From Pseudorhodobacter sp. PARRP1 (lineage in GTDB: Bacteria > Pseudomonadota > Alphaproteobacteria > Rhodobacterales > Rhodobacteraceae), in assembly GCA_002256245.1 (NCBI GenBank), contig NKIU01000002.1:434001-498000 (forward strand): a stretch of 64,000 nt of DNA, given 5' to 3'. The stretch's first letter is position 1; every line of letters starts with the position of its first letter. Under the pieces are notes generated by a model. That model made no database searches. It had not been told where the DNA came from and saw only the letters and a list, made by a program, of their open reading frames with translations. Shown piece by piece: positions 29,729-39,257 of this stretch. The translations under genes were made by a program, and so were the position numbers.

Positions 29729-30193
29729 TCATGCGGTAAACGCGGCGACTTTCGCCCCGGTGATCTGCTGCAACTGCAACGGCGGGATGGCAAAGATATG
29801 CCGGGGCGTGCCCGCCGCCGCCCAGACCACGGCAAAGCCCAGCAGGGCCGGGTCCATCCAGATCGGCAGCGGCGTCAGATGCCCCAAGGGCGAGACGCCG
29901 CCAATCGCAAAGCCCGTCACTGCGCGCACCTGGGTGGCATCGGCCCGCCCCAGCGCCTCACCGGCCAAGGCGCTGGCACGCGCACCATCGACCTGATTGC
30001 CGCCTGCCGTCAGAAACAGATACATGCCGCGCTGTCCGACAAAGATGATCGACTTCACGATCTGATCAAGCTGGCACCCGGCCGCTTGGGCGGCCTGCAC
30101 AGCCGTCCGCGTCTCCCCCGGCATCTCCAGCGGCGCGCCTGCCACGCCCTGCGCCTGCATCGCCGCCACCACCCGCGCCAGACTTTTGCTCAT
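29729..30193 (-). CDS. YbaK/EbsC family aminoacyl-tRNA deacylase
   Basis: 154 residues from the ATG at 30193. The family hydrolyses mischarged tRNA such as Cys- or Ala-tRNA(Pro). The conserved core QLDQIVKSIIFV, the lysine in that motif, and TGFAIGGVSPLGHLTPLPIWMDPALL are typical of the YbaK fold. The exact tRNA target is uncertain. It is divergent from glnE, with 142 bp between. Confidence 0.87.
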   Translation of the reverse strand: MSKSLARVVAAMQAQGVAGAPLEMPGETRTAVQAAQAAGCQLDQIVKSIIFVGQRGMYLFLTAGGNQVDGARASALAGEALGRADATQVRAVTGFAIGGVSPLGHLTPLPIWMDPALLGFAVVWAAAGTPRHIFAIPPLQLQQITGAKVAAFTA

Positions 30194-30335
30194 GCGATCC
30201 TCATGCCTTTGGCCTTTAGCGGCATAGAAGGCCATTCCGCACACAGGCTCAACCCCATCCGGTCAGAAGGCGGTTTTGCCGTAGCCATTTGGAACGCCCG
30301 TTGACCCGGCCTGAAACCCGCCGCAAACTCAGGCC

Positions 30336-33122
30336 ATGAGCCAGAATTTCGCCGCCCGCCTGACCCGCCAGCCCATCGCCTATGACCGCGATCAGGCGGC
30401 CGATACCGCTGCCAATTTCGCCGATCTTGCGCCCGAGTTGCGCGATCTGCTGGCCAATACCGCCGGATGCAGCCCCTACCTCAGGGCGCTGATGCAGCGC
30501 GAGGCGCAATGGCTGCGCGTCGCACTCACCCTTGCGCCGGAAACCGCCTTTTCCGGCGTCATGGTGGCGCTGAACGACGTGACGCTGGATGCCTTGCCCA
30601 CAGCCCTGCGCCAGGCCAAGCGCCGGGTGGCCTTGCTGACGGCGCTGGCTGATCTGGGCGGTGTGTGGTCGCTGATGCAGGTGACGGGGGCTTTGACCGA
30701 TCTGGCCGACCGCGCGGTTGATCTCGCGATGCGCAGGTTGGTCGCCGAAGAAATCCGCCGCGGCAAACTGCCCGGTGCCACGCCGGAGGATGCCGCGACC
30801 GCAGGCGGCATGGTCAGCCTTGCCATGGGCAAGATGGGTGCGGGAGAGTTGAACTATTCCTCGGACATCGACCTGATCTGCCTGTTCGATCAGGACCGCT
30901 ACGGTGCCGATTGGCAAGACGCGCGCGCCGCCTTCATCCGTGTCACCCGCAGAATGGCGGCGATGCTGTCGGATATCACCGCCGAGGGCTATGTGTTTCG
31001 CACCGACCTGCGCCTGCGCCCCGATGCCAGCGTGACCCCGGTGTGTCTGTCGATGGCCGCCGCCGAAGCCTATTACGAGGCGCATGGCCGCACATGGGAG
31101 CGTGCCGCCTACATTAAGGCCCGGCCCTGTGGCGGCGATATCGCGGCGGGCCATCGGTTTCTAAAGGCGCTGACGCCGTTCGTCTGGCGCAAGCATCTGG
31201 ATTTCGCCGCCATTCAGGATGCCCACGACATGCGCCTGCGCATCCGCGAACATCGCGGCCTGAATGGCGCTGTGGTGGTCGAGGGCCACAACATGAAACT
31301 TGGCCAAGGCGGTATCCGCGAGATCGAGTTTTTCACCCAGACCCGGCAGTTGATCGCCGGGGGCCGTGATGTGACCCTGCGCGACCGCACCACCTTGGGC
31401 GGGCTGGCGGCACTGGCGGCAAAAGACTGGTTGCCTGCCCACGTGGCCGCCGATCTCTCGCAGCTTTACACCCAGCACCGCGATCTGGAACACCGCATCC
31501 AGATGGTGAACGACGAGCAAACCCACAACCTGCCCATCACGCCCGAAGGCATCGCCCGCATCGCCGCCTTCTGCGGTCAAAACGACGACACTTTCCGCCG
31601 TGACCTTCTGGCGCGTCTCGCCAGCACCGACCGTCTGACCGAAGGCTTCTTCGCCCCCAGCGCTGTCGAGGCCGGGCCAGAGCTTTCTGATCATGCCAAA
31701 GCCATCGTCAAGGGCTGGGCCAGCTACCCCGCGCTGCGATCCGACCGCGCACAGGCGATCTTTCAGCGCCTGCGCCCGGTGCTGCTGAAACGCCTCGCCC
31801 GCGCCGCCAACCCCGATGAGGCGCTGGTGGCGCTGGATGGCTTTCTGGCAGGCCTGCCCTCGGGCGTGCAGATATTCTCGCTGTTCGAAGCCAACCCGCA
31901 ACTGGTCGATCTGATCATCGACATCGCCAGCACTTCGCCCGCCCTGGCCCGCTATCTGTCGCGCAACGCAAGCGTGCTGGATGCGGTGATTGGTGGGTCG
32001 TTCTTTGCCGCCTGGCCCGGAGCGGCGGCGCTGGGCGCGGAACTGGCGCGCAGGCTAGCCGAAAATGCCGACTACGAGCGTAAACTCGATGCCGCCCGGC
32101 GCTGGATGAAGGAATGGCATTTCCGCATCGGCGTGCATCACCTGCGCGGGCTGATCGACGGGTTCGAGGCGGGCAAGCAATACGCTGACCTCGCCGAGGC
32201 AGTGATTGCCGCACTCTGGCCGGTGGTCGTCGCCGATTTTGCCACCCGCCATGGCCCCCCACCGGGGCGCGGCGCGGTGGTGCTGGGCATGGGCAGCATG
32301 GGGGCGGGGCGGCTGAACGCGGGCTCGGATCTTGATCTGATCATGATCTATGACGCGGCAGGGGTGGAAAACTCGGACGGCAAACGCGCCCTTGCCGCGC
32401 GCGCCTATTACGCGCGCCTCACGCAGGCGATGGTGACGGCGCTGTCGGCGCAAATGGCGGAAGGCCGGCTTTACGAGGTCGATGTGCGGCTTCGCCCCTC
32501 GGGGCGGCAGGGGCCGGTCGCCACCTCGATCACCTCGTTCCGCGACTACCAGATGACCGAGGCCTGGACATGGGAGCATCTGGCGCTGACCCGTGCCCGC
32601 GTGCTGGCAGGCGCGCCCGACCTTGCAGCCGAGGTGGAAGCCCTGCGGCGTGAGATCATCGCGCTGAAGGGGCAGGGCGCATCCGTGTGCAAAGACGTGG
32701 CCGAGATGCGCGCGCGGCTTGCGGATGCCAAACCCGGCGCGGGCGGGTGGGATGCGAAATTCGGCGCGGGGCGCATGATGGACATCGAACTTCTGGCGCA
32801 AACGCTGGCGCTGCAAACCGCCAGCCCCGCGCGCGGGGTCGAACGCCAGATCGCTGCGGGTGAAACCAAGGGCAAACTGTCGCATTCAGATCAGACGGCG
32901 CTGCTGGAAGCCTACAGGCTGTTCTGGCAAGTGCAGGCGGCCAGCAAACTGCTGTCAGACAAACCGCTTGACCCTGACACTCTGGGTCTGGGCGGGCGGG
33001 CGTTCTTGCTGCGCGAGGTGGGCGCGGTGGAAACCGAGGCCGGCTCTGCGGCCCTGACCGAACGTCTGGCGCGCAAGGCGGCACTTGCAGAACGGGTGAT
33101 TTCAGCCCATCTGAACGGGTGA
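30336..33122 (+). CDS. glnE: Bifunctional glutamine synthetase adenylyltransferase/deadenylylase
   Basis: 928 residues with the two nucleotidyltransferase domains of GlnE. The N-terminal adenylyl-removing domain has GKMGAGELNYSSDIDLICLFD; the C-terminal adenylylating domain has GMGSMGAGRLNAGSDLDLIMIYD. The aspartate pairs for metal binding are intact in both. It sets glutamine synthetase activity in response to PII and glutamine. A regulatory linker lies between. The stop is four bases from the next small gene. Confidence 0.97.
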   Translation: MSQNFAARLTRQPIAYDRDQAADTAANFADLAPELRDLLANTAGCSPYLRALMQREAQWLRVALTLAPETAFSGVMVALNDVTLDALPTALRQAKRRVALLTALADLGGVWSLMQVTGALTDLADRAVDLAMRRLVAEEIRRGKLPGATPEDAATAGGMVSLAMGKMGAGELNYSSDIDLICLFDQDRYGADWQDARAAFIRVTRRMAAMLSDITAEGYVFRTDLRLRPDASVTPVCLSMAAAEAYYEAHGRTWERAAYIKARPCGGDIAAGHRFLKALTPFVWRKHLDFAAIQDAHDMRLRIREHRGLNGAVVVEGHNMKLGQGGIREIEFFTQTRQLIAGGRDVTLRDRTTLGGLAALAAKDWLPAHVAADLSQLYTQHRDLEHRIQMVNDEQTHNLPITPEGIARIAAFCGQNDDTFRRDLLARLASTDRLTEGFFAPSAVEAGPELSDHAKAIVKGWASYPALRSDRAQAIFQRLRPVLLKRLARAANPDEALVALDGFLAGLPSGVQIFSLFEANPQLVDLIIDIASTSPALARYLSRNASVLDAVIGGSFFAAWPGAAALGAELARRLAENADYERKLDAARRWMKEWHFRIGVHHLRGLIDGFEAGKQYADLAEAVIAALWPVVVADFATRHGPPPGRGAVVLGMGSMGAGRLNAGSDLDLIMIYDAAGVENSDGKRALAARAYYARLTQAMVTALSAQMAEGRLYEVDVRLRPSGRQGPVATSITSFRDYQMTEAWTWEHLALTRARVLAGAPDLAAEVEALRREIIALKGQGASVCKDVAEMRARLADAKPGAGGWDAKFGAGRMMDIELLAQTLALQTASPARGVERQIAAGETKGKLSHSDQTALLEAYRLFWQVQAASKLLSDKPLDPDTLGLGGRAFLLREVGAVETEAGSAALTERLARKAALAERVISAHLNG

Positions 33123-33125
33123 TCT

Positions 33126-33416
33126 ATGGGGAGACGCGCAGTGGATTTGTCAGAGGCAGACCCGAAGGGGCTGGTGCGCGAAAGCTATAACATCGAAGGC
33201 ATTTCCTACGGAGAATGCGGCCAGATCTTTATCGACTGGGTGCTCAGCCTGCCGGTCGTGGTCAATACCGCCGATTGCATCCGCGCGCTGATCGCGCATT
33301 ACGGCACGCCCAACCCCGATCACCCGATGACCCGCGTGCTGACCGAGGCGCTGACCGCCCCCACCGAACCCAAACGCCGCGGCGGTCGCGCCGGGCGGTT
33401 TGCGTCGGCGCCATAA
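33126..33416 (+). CDS. Conserved hypothetical protein downstream of glnE
   Basis: 96 residues, starting three bases after glnE (a GTG at 33141 would shorten it by five). It contains VRESYNIEGISYGECGQIFIDWVLSLP and a C-terminal basic tail KRRGGRAGRFASAP. No membrane segment or motif that I recognise. The close spacing and codon use argue that it is real, and co-transcription with glnE is likely. Confidence 0.75.
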   Translation: MGRRAVDLSEADPKGLVRESYNIEGISYGECGQIFIDWVLSLPVVVNTADCIRALIAHYGTPNPDHPMTRVLTEALTAPTEPKRRGGRAGRFASAP

Positions 33417-33427
33417 CAAAATGCCAT

Positions 33428-33495
33428 CGCCGCCCCGGACTTGATCCGGGGCCTCGGGGCACACCATGAGGCCCCGGATCAAGTCCGGGGCGGCG
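33428..33495. repeat. CCCCGGACTTGATCCGGGG palindrome (family i), copy B
   Basis: Perfect 28-bp arms at 33428-33455 and 33468-33495 with a 12-bp loop, between the small gene after glnE and eda (convergent). Structure and arms match copies A and C. Confidence 0.93.
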
Positions 33496-33544
33496 CAGCG
33501 GCTGTCGCCCCACGCGCATCAACATGATGTGGTGGCAATTTCCA

Positions 33545-33582
33545 AAACCACAACCTACAGAGATTTGTCCCCGCGGGGACAG
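33545..33582. repeat. GTCCCCGCGGGGAC palindrome (family iv), copy 2
   Basis: Here the 14-bp palindrome is preceded by CCTACAGAGATTT, which is also found before the copy at 57764, so the repeat unit extends beyond the palindrome. The remaining spacer to eda shows no gene. Confidence 0.8.
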
Positions 33583-33673
33583 CGCAATCCCTGTTTGCGC
33601 GCGAAAACACGCGTGCGCAATCAGGCCCAAAACCATCTGGGCCTGCCCGCCACGTGCTTAAAAAACAAACCCC

Positions 33674-34312
33674 TTAGCGCAGCGCCGCTGCCTCTGCCGC
33701 AAGCGTGGTGATCGCGGCCCAGTCGCCCTTGGCCATCGCATCCTTGGGGGCCACCCAAGACCCGCCCACGCACAGGATGTTTTTCAGCCCCAGATAATCG
33801 CGGGCGTTCTTCAGGCTGATCCCACCCGTCGGGCAGAACGACACCTGCGGAATGGGCGAGCCGATGGACTTCAGATAAGGCGCACCCCCGGCCTGTTCGG
33901 CGGGGAAGAATTTTTGCACCGTATAGCCCTTTTCCAGCAGCGCCATGATCTCGGACGCGGTGGCAGCACCGGGCAGCAACGGCAACTCATATTCCGCACA
34001 AGCCTCCAGCAGCCGCTCGGTCGCCCCCGGCGAGACGCCGAATTTCGCGCCCGCGGCCTTGGCGGCCTTGACATCGGCAGGGGTCAGCAGCGTGCCCGCG
34101 CCCACCACACCGCCCGGCACCTCGGCCATGGCGCGGATCGCATCCAGCGCGCAAGCGGTGCGCAAGGTCACCTCCAGCGCGGGCAAGCCGCCTTTGACCA
34201 ACGCCTGCGCCAAAGGTTTGGCATGCGCCAGATCGTCGATCACCAGCACCGGCACCACCGGGGCAAGGCGGCAGATTTCGGAGGCGCGGCGGGATTGTTC
34301 TGTCGGGTTCAT
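33674..34312 (-). CDS. eda: 2-dehydro-3-deoxy-6-phosphogluconate aldolase (Eda)
   Basis: 212 residues from the ATG at 34312, preceded by GGAG. It splits KDPG to pyruvate and glyceraldehyde-3-phosphate. The catalytic residues of the class I aldolase are visible: E in PALEVTLRT, R/T in that motif and the Schiff-base lysine in VQKFFPAEQAGG. GVGAGTLLTPADVKAAKAAGAKFGVSPG is also typical. It follows edd on the same strand after 117 bp that holds a family iii repeat. Confidence 0.96.
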   Translation of the reverse strand: MNPTEQSRRASEICRLAPVVPVLVIDDLAHAKPLAQALVKGGLPALEVTLRTACALDAIRAMAEVPGGVVGAGTLLTPADVKAAKAAGAKFGVSPGATERLLEACAEYELPLLPGAATASEIMALLEKGYTVQKFFPAEQAGGAPYLKSIGSPIPQVSFCPTGGISLKNARDYLGLKNILCVGGSWVAPKDAMAKGDWAAITTLAAEAAALR

Positions 34313-34350
34313 CGTATTCTCCATCCCCAAGTCTGGGGCAGGTTTCAAGG

Positions 34351-34427
34351 GCAGAAGCCTCCGGCGGGGATATTTAAGAACGGATGAAACGGCTTCATCT
34401 TGGCCTAAATACTCCCGCCGGAGGCTT
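34351..34427. repeat. Rearranged CCTCCGGCGGG repeat (family iii), copy 3, between edd and eda
   Basis: Here the two halves are in the opposite order to copies 1 and 2: AGCCTCCGGCGGGGATATTTAAGAA first, then GGCTTCATCTTGGCC and TACTCCCGCCGGAGGCT. It lies within the edd-eda transcript, so it may act as an RNA-stability hairpin rather than a full terminator. Confidence 0.75.
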
Positions 34428-34429
34428 AA

Positions 34430-36235
34430 TCAGATCACCACCGCAGCGCCGGTTTCCGAAGTGCCCACCGTGCGGCGGAACGCCTCGAACAACTCGCGGC
34501 CAATGCCGTGGCGGTTGGCGGAAAGATCGGCGGTGACGGGTTCGCGGGCGTCGAAATCGGCGGCCAGCACGCAAAGCGTGCCTGCGACCGCATCCAGCCG
34601 CACGATATCGCCGTCGCGCAGACGCGCCAGCGGCCCACCCTTTGCGGCCTCGGGCGAGACATGGATCGCCGCTGGCACTTTACCGCTTGCGCCCGACATC
34701 CGGCCGTCGGTGACCAGCGCCATCTTCAACCCGCGATCCTGACAGACCGACAGCATCGGCGTCAGCGAATGCAGTTCCGGCATCCCATTGGCTTGCGGGC
34801 CTTGGAAGCGCACGACGACCACAGTATCCGAGGTGAACTCGCCCGCCTTGAACGCGGCTTTCACATCGTTCTGGTCGTGGAAAATCCGGCAGGGTGCTTC
34901 GATGATATGCCGCTCGGGTGCCACGGCCGAGACTTTGATCACACCACGCCCCAGATTGCCCGACAATTGCCGCAGGCCGCCATGCGGCTGGAACGGGTCC
35001 GCTGCAGGCCGCAGGATCTTGTCGTTCAGCGTGTGGTTTGATCCCGGTGCCCATGTCAGCCGCCCGTCGATCAGTTTCGGCTCGGATCGGTAATGCCGCA
35101 GACCGTCGCCTGCCACCGTCTTGGCATCGCCATGCAGCAGGCCGTGGTCGAGAAGCTGCCCGATCATATAGCCCAAGCCGCCTGCCGCGTGGAAATGGTT
35201 CACATCCGCCAGACCATTGGGATAGACCTTGGCCATCAGCGGCACGGCTTGGCTGATATCGTCGAAATCCTGCAGATCGAGCAGCACACCCGAGGCCCGC
35301 GCCATCGCAGGCAGGTGCAGCACCAGATTGGTCGAGCCCCCCGTCGCCATCAGACCGACAAGGCCGTTGACATAGGCGCGCTCGTCCAACACCTCACCCG
35401 CGGGGCGGAAATCGTTGCCAAGGGCGGTGATCGCCACCGCACGCTCCACCGCGTGATTGGTCAAAGCCTCGCGCAGGGGGGTGTTGGGGTTGACGAATGA
35501 GGCACCGGGCAGGTGCAGGCCCATGAACTCCATCAGCATCTGATTGGTGTTGGCGGTGCCGTAAAAGGTGCAGGTGCCGGGGCCATGATAGCTGGCCATC
35601 TCTGCCGCCATCAGCTCTTCGCGCCCGACTGCGCCGGTGGCGAACGCATTGCGCACGCGGGATTTTTCGTCATTCGGCAAGCCAGAGGTCATCGGCCCTG
35701 CGGGCACGAAGACTGCCGGGATATGACCAAACGCCGCCGCCGCCATCACCAGACCGGGCACGATCTTGTCACAGACGCCAAGGAACAGCGCCGCATCAAA
35801 CGTGTTGTGCGACAGCCCCACGCCTGCAGCCAGGGCAATGACATCGCGCGAAAACAGCGACAGCTCCATCCCGGCCTGACCTTGGGTCACACCATCGCAC
35901 ATCGCAGGCACGCCGCCTGCAACCTGCGCCGTAGCCCCCACCCGCCGCGCGGCCTCGCGGATCAGTTTTGGGTAATCCTCATAGGGTTGATGCGCCGACA
36001 GCATGTCGTTGTAAGCGGTGATGATCCCGATATTGGGGCTGCGACCCGCCGCCAGTGCCGCCTTGTCGTCGCCCATCGCGGCATAGGCATGGGCCTGATT
36101 GCCACAGGCCAGATGCCCGCGCGCAGGGCCCTGCTGCGCCGCTGCCGCCAGCCGTGTCAGATAGTCTCCGCGCGTCTTGAGAGACCGCTCGCGGATACGG
36201 TCGGTCACGCGATCAATGGTGGAGTTTAGCGACAT
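34430..36235 (-). CDS. edd: Phosphogluconate dehydratase (Edd)
   Basis: 601 residues from the ATG at 36235, which has GAGG seven bases upstream; a longer frame to 36460 runs through the promoter and is not used. It dehydrates 6-phosphogluconate in the Entner-Doudoroff pathway. Motifs of the [4Fe-4S] IlvD/Edd family include [36 protein letters not shown] and [17 protein letters not shown]; cysteines there bind the cluster. [22 protein letters not shown] is near the C-terminus. It is followed by eda. Confidence 0.96.
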   Translation of the reverse strand: MSLNSTIDRVTDRIRERSLKTRGDYLTRLAAAAQQGPARGHLACGNQAHAYAAMGDDKAALAAGRSPNIGIITAYNDMLSAHQPYEDYPKLIREAARRVGATAQVAGGVPAMCDGVTQGQAGMELSLFSRDVIALAAGVGLSHNTFDAALFLGVCDKIVPGLVMAAAAFGHIPAVFVPAGPMTSGLPNDEKSRVRNAFATGAVGREELMAAEMASYHGPGTCTFYGTANTNQMLMEFMGLHLPGASFVNPNTPLREALTNHAVERAVAITALGNDFRPAGEVLDERAYVNGLVGLMATGGSTNLVLHLPAMARASGVLLDLQDFDDISQAVPLMAKVYPNGLADVNHFHAAGGLGYMIGQLLDHGLLHGDAKTVAGDGLRHYRSEPKLIDGRLTWAPGSNHTLNDKILRPAADPFQPHGGLRQLSGNLGRGVIKVSAVAPERHIIEAPCRIFHDQNDVKAAFKAGEFTSDTVVVVRFQGPQANGMPELHSLTPMLSVCQDRGLKMALVTDGRMSGASGKVPAAIHVSPEAAKGGPLARLRDGDIVRLDAVAGTLCVLAADFDAREPVTADLSANRHGIGRELFEAFRRTVGTSETGAAVVI

Positions 36236-36272
36236 CGGGCACCTCAGGCATGCAAGGAAGCTGCGTGGCAGA

Positions 36273-36301
36273 TATATATCAGATGCTGTTAGCGCTAACA
36301 A
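36273..36301 (-). promoter_or_regulatory. edd promoter overlapped by a LacI-type operator
   Basis: On the minus strand, TTGTTA (-35, 36301-36296), a 17-bp spacer and TATATA (-10, 36278-36273) form a near-ideal sigma-70 promoter upstream of edd. The perfect 14-bp palindrome TGTTAGCGCTAACA (36287-36300) covers the -35 and part of the spacer. This shape with a central GCGC is typical of LacI/GalR-family repressors such as GntR. The regulator is not encoded here. Confidence 0.75.
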
Positions 36302-36475
36302 CCCGCTTGCGTAGCAATCTGGCCAGATTCTGGACGTGCAAAGCGGGGCGCGCGCGCGGCGGCGTCGTGAAAGCACCGCCATCATACCTTGGTTTCGCGC
36401 CAACTTCATCCAAAACCCGACACAATCATCGGGCTTTATCTGGTTAACGCCGGGGGGCAATCAGAGGGTGAAGCT

Positions 36476-37168
36476 ATGAAAATGACTGTTATTTCCGCGT
36501 TGGTGATGGCTTTGGGTCTTGCGGCCTGCGGGCAAACCACCTCGATGTCCACACAGAACCAGGTCTCGTCGGATCTGTCGCAGGCGTCGCGCTTGCCGCA
36601 AGGGCCGGCGCAGCGTGGCCCGGTGATGCTGCAAGCGGAATATGACGTGAAGGCGGTCAACGTGATCGTGCCGCAAACGCTGAAAGTGTCCGAGGCCAAT
36701 ACCTTCCATCCGTCGGCCGATATCGTCTGGCGTGGTGATGCGCCCGGCAACCGCTATGCGCAGGTCAAGGCGATCTTTGATGCCGCAGCGGCACGCAGCA
36801 CGGCGACCATGCACAGCGGTCAGCCGGTGGTGGTTGATCTGGAAGTGGTGCGCTTTCACTGCCTGACCGAGAAGACCCGCTACACCGTTGGCGGTGTGCA
36901 TTCTCTGCACTTCATGATGACGGTGCGCGATGCGGCCTCGGGGGCGATCCTGCAAGGTCCGCGTCTGATCGTGGCCGATGTCAAAGGTGCGGGCGGCAGC
37001 CGCGCTGTGGCGGAAGAGCAGGCGGGGCGCACGCAGAAAGTGGTTGTGACCGACCGTCTGACCGAAGTGATCCGCCGCGAATTGTCGGCCCCTGTGGCGG
37101 TGCTGCCTGCGGATGCAGTGGTGACGCGGTTTGACGGCACGCCAGCGCAACTGGCGCAGGTGCAGTAA
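36476..37168 (+). CDS. Predicted lipoprotein (DUF6778-like)
   Basis: 230 residues. The signal peptide MKMTVISALVMALGLAACGQ ends in a lipobox (LAAC), so the mature protein is a lipid-anchored envelope protein. The rest contains VKAVNVIVPQTLKVSEANTFHP and RFHCLTEKTRYTVGGVHSLHFMMTVRDAASG. I recall this as an uncharacterised Rhodobacteraceae family (DUF6778). No active site is evident. It is followed after 43 bp by the methyltransferase gene on the same strand. Confidence 0.85.
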   Translation: MKMTVISALVMALGLAACGQTTSMSTQNQVSSDLSQASRLPQGPAQRGPVMLQAEYDVKAVNVIVPQTLKVSEANTFHPSADIVWRGDAPGNRYAQVKAIFDAAAARSTATMHSGQPVVVDLEVVRFHCLTEKTRYTVGGVHSLHFMMTVRDAASGAILQGPRLIVADVKGAGGSRAVAEEQAGRTQKVVVTDRLTEVIRRELSAPVAVLPADAVVTRFDGTPAQLAQVQ

Positions 37169-37211
37169 CCTCGGGCCTTTTCACAGCCACGATATCTTAG
37201 TATGGGGGGGC

Positions 37212-38468
37212 ATGAGCGCCCCCATTTCCCATTCCCCCGCCCCGCAAGACCCCGAAGACGGTTCCTTTGAGCCCAACGCGCGCCGCTATCCGGTGGTCCG
37301 CCTGCGCCCCAAGGCCGAAGCCCGCGCCTTGCGCCATGGCTTTCCGTGGGTCTATGCCGATGAGTTGGTGACAGACCGCCGCACGGGAAACCTTGCCCCC
37401 GGCGCGCTGGCCATTCTGGTGGATGGCGAGCGGCGCGATCTGGGGTTGGTCACGGTAAACACCAAATCCAAGATCATCGCCCGGATGCTGGACCGCAACC
37501 CCGAGGCCGTGCTGGATCAGGCGTGGTTTGAGGCCAAGCTTGCGCGCGCCTTCAGCCTGCGCGACCGGCTTTACAGCCAGCCGTTCTACCGCTTGGTTCA
37601 TGCCGAGGCCGATGGCCTGCCGGGGATCGTGATCGACCGCTTTGGCGATGTCGCGGTGATCCAGCCCAACGCCGCTTGGGCCGAGGCGCATCTCGATGTG
37701 CTGGTGGCGGCATTGCAGGCGGTGACGGGCGTTGCAACCGTGGTGAAAAATGCCACCGGGCGTTCGCGCGGGTTGGAAGGTTTGAACGAGGAAAATCTGG
37801 TGCTGGTGGGGGGTGTCTCGGCCCCGATTCCGGTGCCGATGAATGGGGCCACCTATCTGGCCGATGTCACCGGGGGCCAGAAAACCGGGCTGTTCTTTGA
37901 CCAACGCCCGAACCATGCCTTTGCCGCCAGCCTTGCCAAAGGCGCTCGGGTGCTCGACGTGTTTGCCCATGTCGGCGGCTTTGGCCTTGCCGCGCTGGCG
38001 GGTGGGGCGGCTTCGACCTTGGCCGTCGATGCCTCGGCTCCAGCTTTGGCGCTGGCCGGGCAGGGGGCTGCGGCCTCGGGCTTTGCCGACCGCTTCACCA
38101 CCCGCCAAGGCGATGCGTTTGAGGTTTTGGAGGCGCTGGGCGCGGAAGGCGCGCAGTTTGATCTGGTGATCTGCGACCCCCCCGCTTTTGCCCCGGCGAA
38201 ACCGGCGCTTGAGGCTGGCTTGCGGGCATACGAGCGGATTGCCCGACTGGCGGCCCCCTTGGTGGCTCCGGGCGGCTATCTGGCCCTGTGTTCGTGCAGC
38301 CATGCCGCCGACCTTGCCTCGTTCCGCAACGCCAGTGCGCGCGGTATCGGGCGCGGGGGGCGGCGCGGGCAGTTGCTGCACACAGGGTTTGCTGGCCCCG
38401 ATCATCCGATGCTGCCGCAATTGGCGGAAAGCGGCTATCTGAAAGCCCTGTTCTTCCGGCTCGACTGA
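37212..38468 (+). CDS. Class I SAM-dependent rRNA methyltransferase, RlmI-like
   Basis: 418 residues from the ATG at 37212. An N-terminal PUA-like domain (VVRLRPKAEARALRHGFPWVYADEL) precedes a central RlmI-specific region (FYRLVHAEADGLPGIVIDRFGD) and a Rossmann methyltransferase domain. The domain has the SAM site VLDVFAHVGGFGLAAL and the catalytic DPPAFAPAK. The C-terminal LALCSCSHAADLASF adds a cysteine typical of m5C enzymes. RlmI methylates C1962 of 23S rRNA; the precise target is inferred from family. Confidence 0.9.
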   Translation: MSAPISHSPAPQDPEDGSFEPNARRYPVVRLRPKAEARALRHGFPWVYADELVTDRRTGNLAPGALAILVDGERRDLGLVTVNTKSKIIARMLDRNPEAVLDQAWFEAKLARAFSLRDRLYSQPFYRLVHAEADGLPGIVIDRFGDVAVIQPNAAWAEAHLDVLVAALQAVTGVATVVKNATGRSRGLEGLNEENLVLVGGVSAPIPVPMNGATYLADVTGGQKTGLFFDQRPNHAFAASLAKGARVLDVFAHVGGFGLAALAGGAASTLAVDASAPALALAGQGAAASGFADRFTTRQGDAFEVLEALGAEGAQFDLVICDPPAFAPAKPALEAGLRAYERIARLAAPLVAPGGYLALCSCSHAADLASFRNASARGIGRGGRRGQLLHTGFAGPDHPMLPQLAESGYLKALFFRLD

Positions 38469-38500
38469 AGTGGTTTGGGTTTTGCTCTGTCAATCTGGAT

Positions 38501-38532
38501 CGAAAAGCGCCCCAATCTTCGGGGGCTTTTCG
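38501..38532 (+). terminator. Hairpin after the methyltransferase gene
   Basis: CGAAAAGC-GCCCC and GGGGGCTTTTCG form a bulged stem with loop AATCTTC. The 3' arm itself contains the T-run, so it can terminate transcription from either side and separates the methyltransferase from the PIN gene. Confidence 0.65.
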
Positions 38533-38555
38533 ATGCAACTTGAACACAAACCGCT

Positions 38556-39125
38556 ATGAAGGTCGTTCTCGACGCCTGCGTGCTTTACCCGACCGTGCTG
38601 CGGGAAATCCTGCTGGGCGTGGCGGCAGAGGGGCTGTTTGAGGCGCTGTGGTCGGACCGCATCTTGCGGGAATGGACGCGGGCGACAGCGAAACTGGGGC
38701 CTGCTGCGCAAATGCAGGCCGAGACCGAGGCGGCGCTGGCGCGTGCGGCCTTTCCGCGCGCCTTGGTGCGCGAGGCCGCGGCGATTGAGGCGCGGTTGCT
38801 GCTGCCCGACCCGAATGATGTGCATGTGTTGGCGGTGGCGATTGCGGGCCATGCCGATTGCATCGTGACCTTCAACGCGCAGGATTTTCCGCGTCACGTG
38901 CTGGCCGAAGACGGCATCGAGCGGCGCGACCCCGATGGGTTGCTGTGGCAATTGTGGTCGTTTCACCCCGATCAGGTGGCGGCGGTGGTGGCGCGTGTCC
39001 ATGCCACAGCCGAGTCGATGAACGGCGGGGCGATCCCGCTGCGCAAGTTGTTGAAGCGGGCGCAACTGCCGAAACTGGCCAAGGCGCTGGCGGCTGAAAT
39101 CGACAGCCGCTCGGGCGCGGTCTGA
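38556..39125 (+). CDS. PIN domain protein (RSP_2648 type)
   Basis: 189 residues. The PIN nuclease acidic residues are visible: D in VVLDACVLYPTVLRE, E in SDRILREWTRA and the D pair in LLLPDPNDVHVLAVAIAGHADCIVTFNAQDFP. PIN domains cleave RNA in a metal-dependent way. VapC toxins have this fold, but this protein is about 50 residues longer, with a C-terminal extension (VHATAESMNGGAIPLRKLLKRAQLPKLAKAL). No antitoxin gene precedes it. It matches the family known from Rhodobacter sphaeroides RSP_2648. Confidence 0.85.
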   Translation: MKVVLDACVLYPTVLREILLGVAAEGLFEALWSDRILREWTRATAKLGPAAQMQAETEAALARAAFPRALVREAAAIEARLLLPDPNDVHVLAVAIAGHADCIVTFNAQDFPRHVLAEDGIERRDPDGLLWQLWSFHPDQVAAVVARVHATAESMNGGAIPLRKLLKRAQLPKLAKALAAEIDSRSGAV

Positions 39126-39141
39126 CGCCGCGCTTGCGCTC

Positions 39142-39166
39142 TAGTCTGTCCACGCGGGGACAGACT
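39142..39166. repeat. GTCCACGCGGGGAC palindrome (family iv), copy 3
   Basis: GTCTGTCCACGCGGGGACAGAC at about 39144-39165, one mismatch from the family core; it lies between the convergent PIN and Rieske oxygenase genes. Confidence 0.7.
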
Positions 39167-39257
39167 TGTGTGTTTCGGGCGGTTCTGCTGAGTTAGACAC
39201 AACATCTTGGGGCTGCGACCCTGCTGCCCCCGCAGCTTATGGCCTTTGCGGCGCGGT

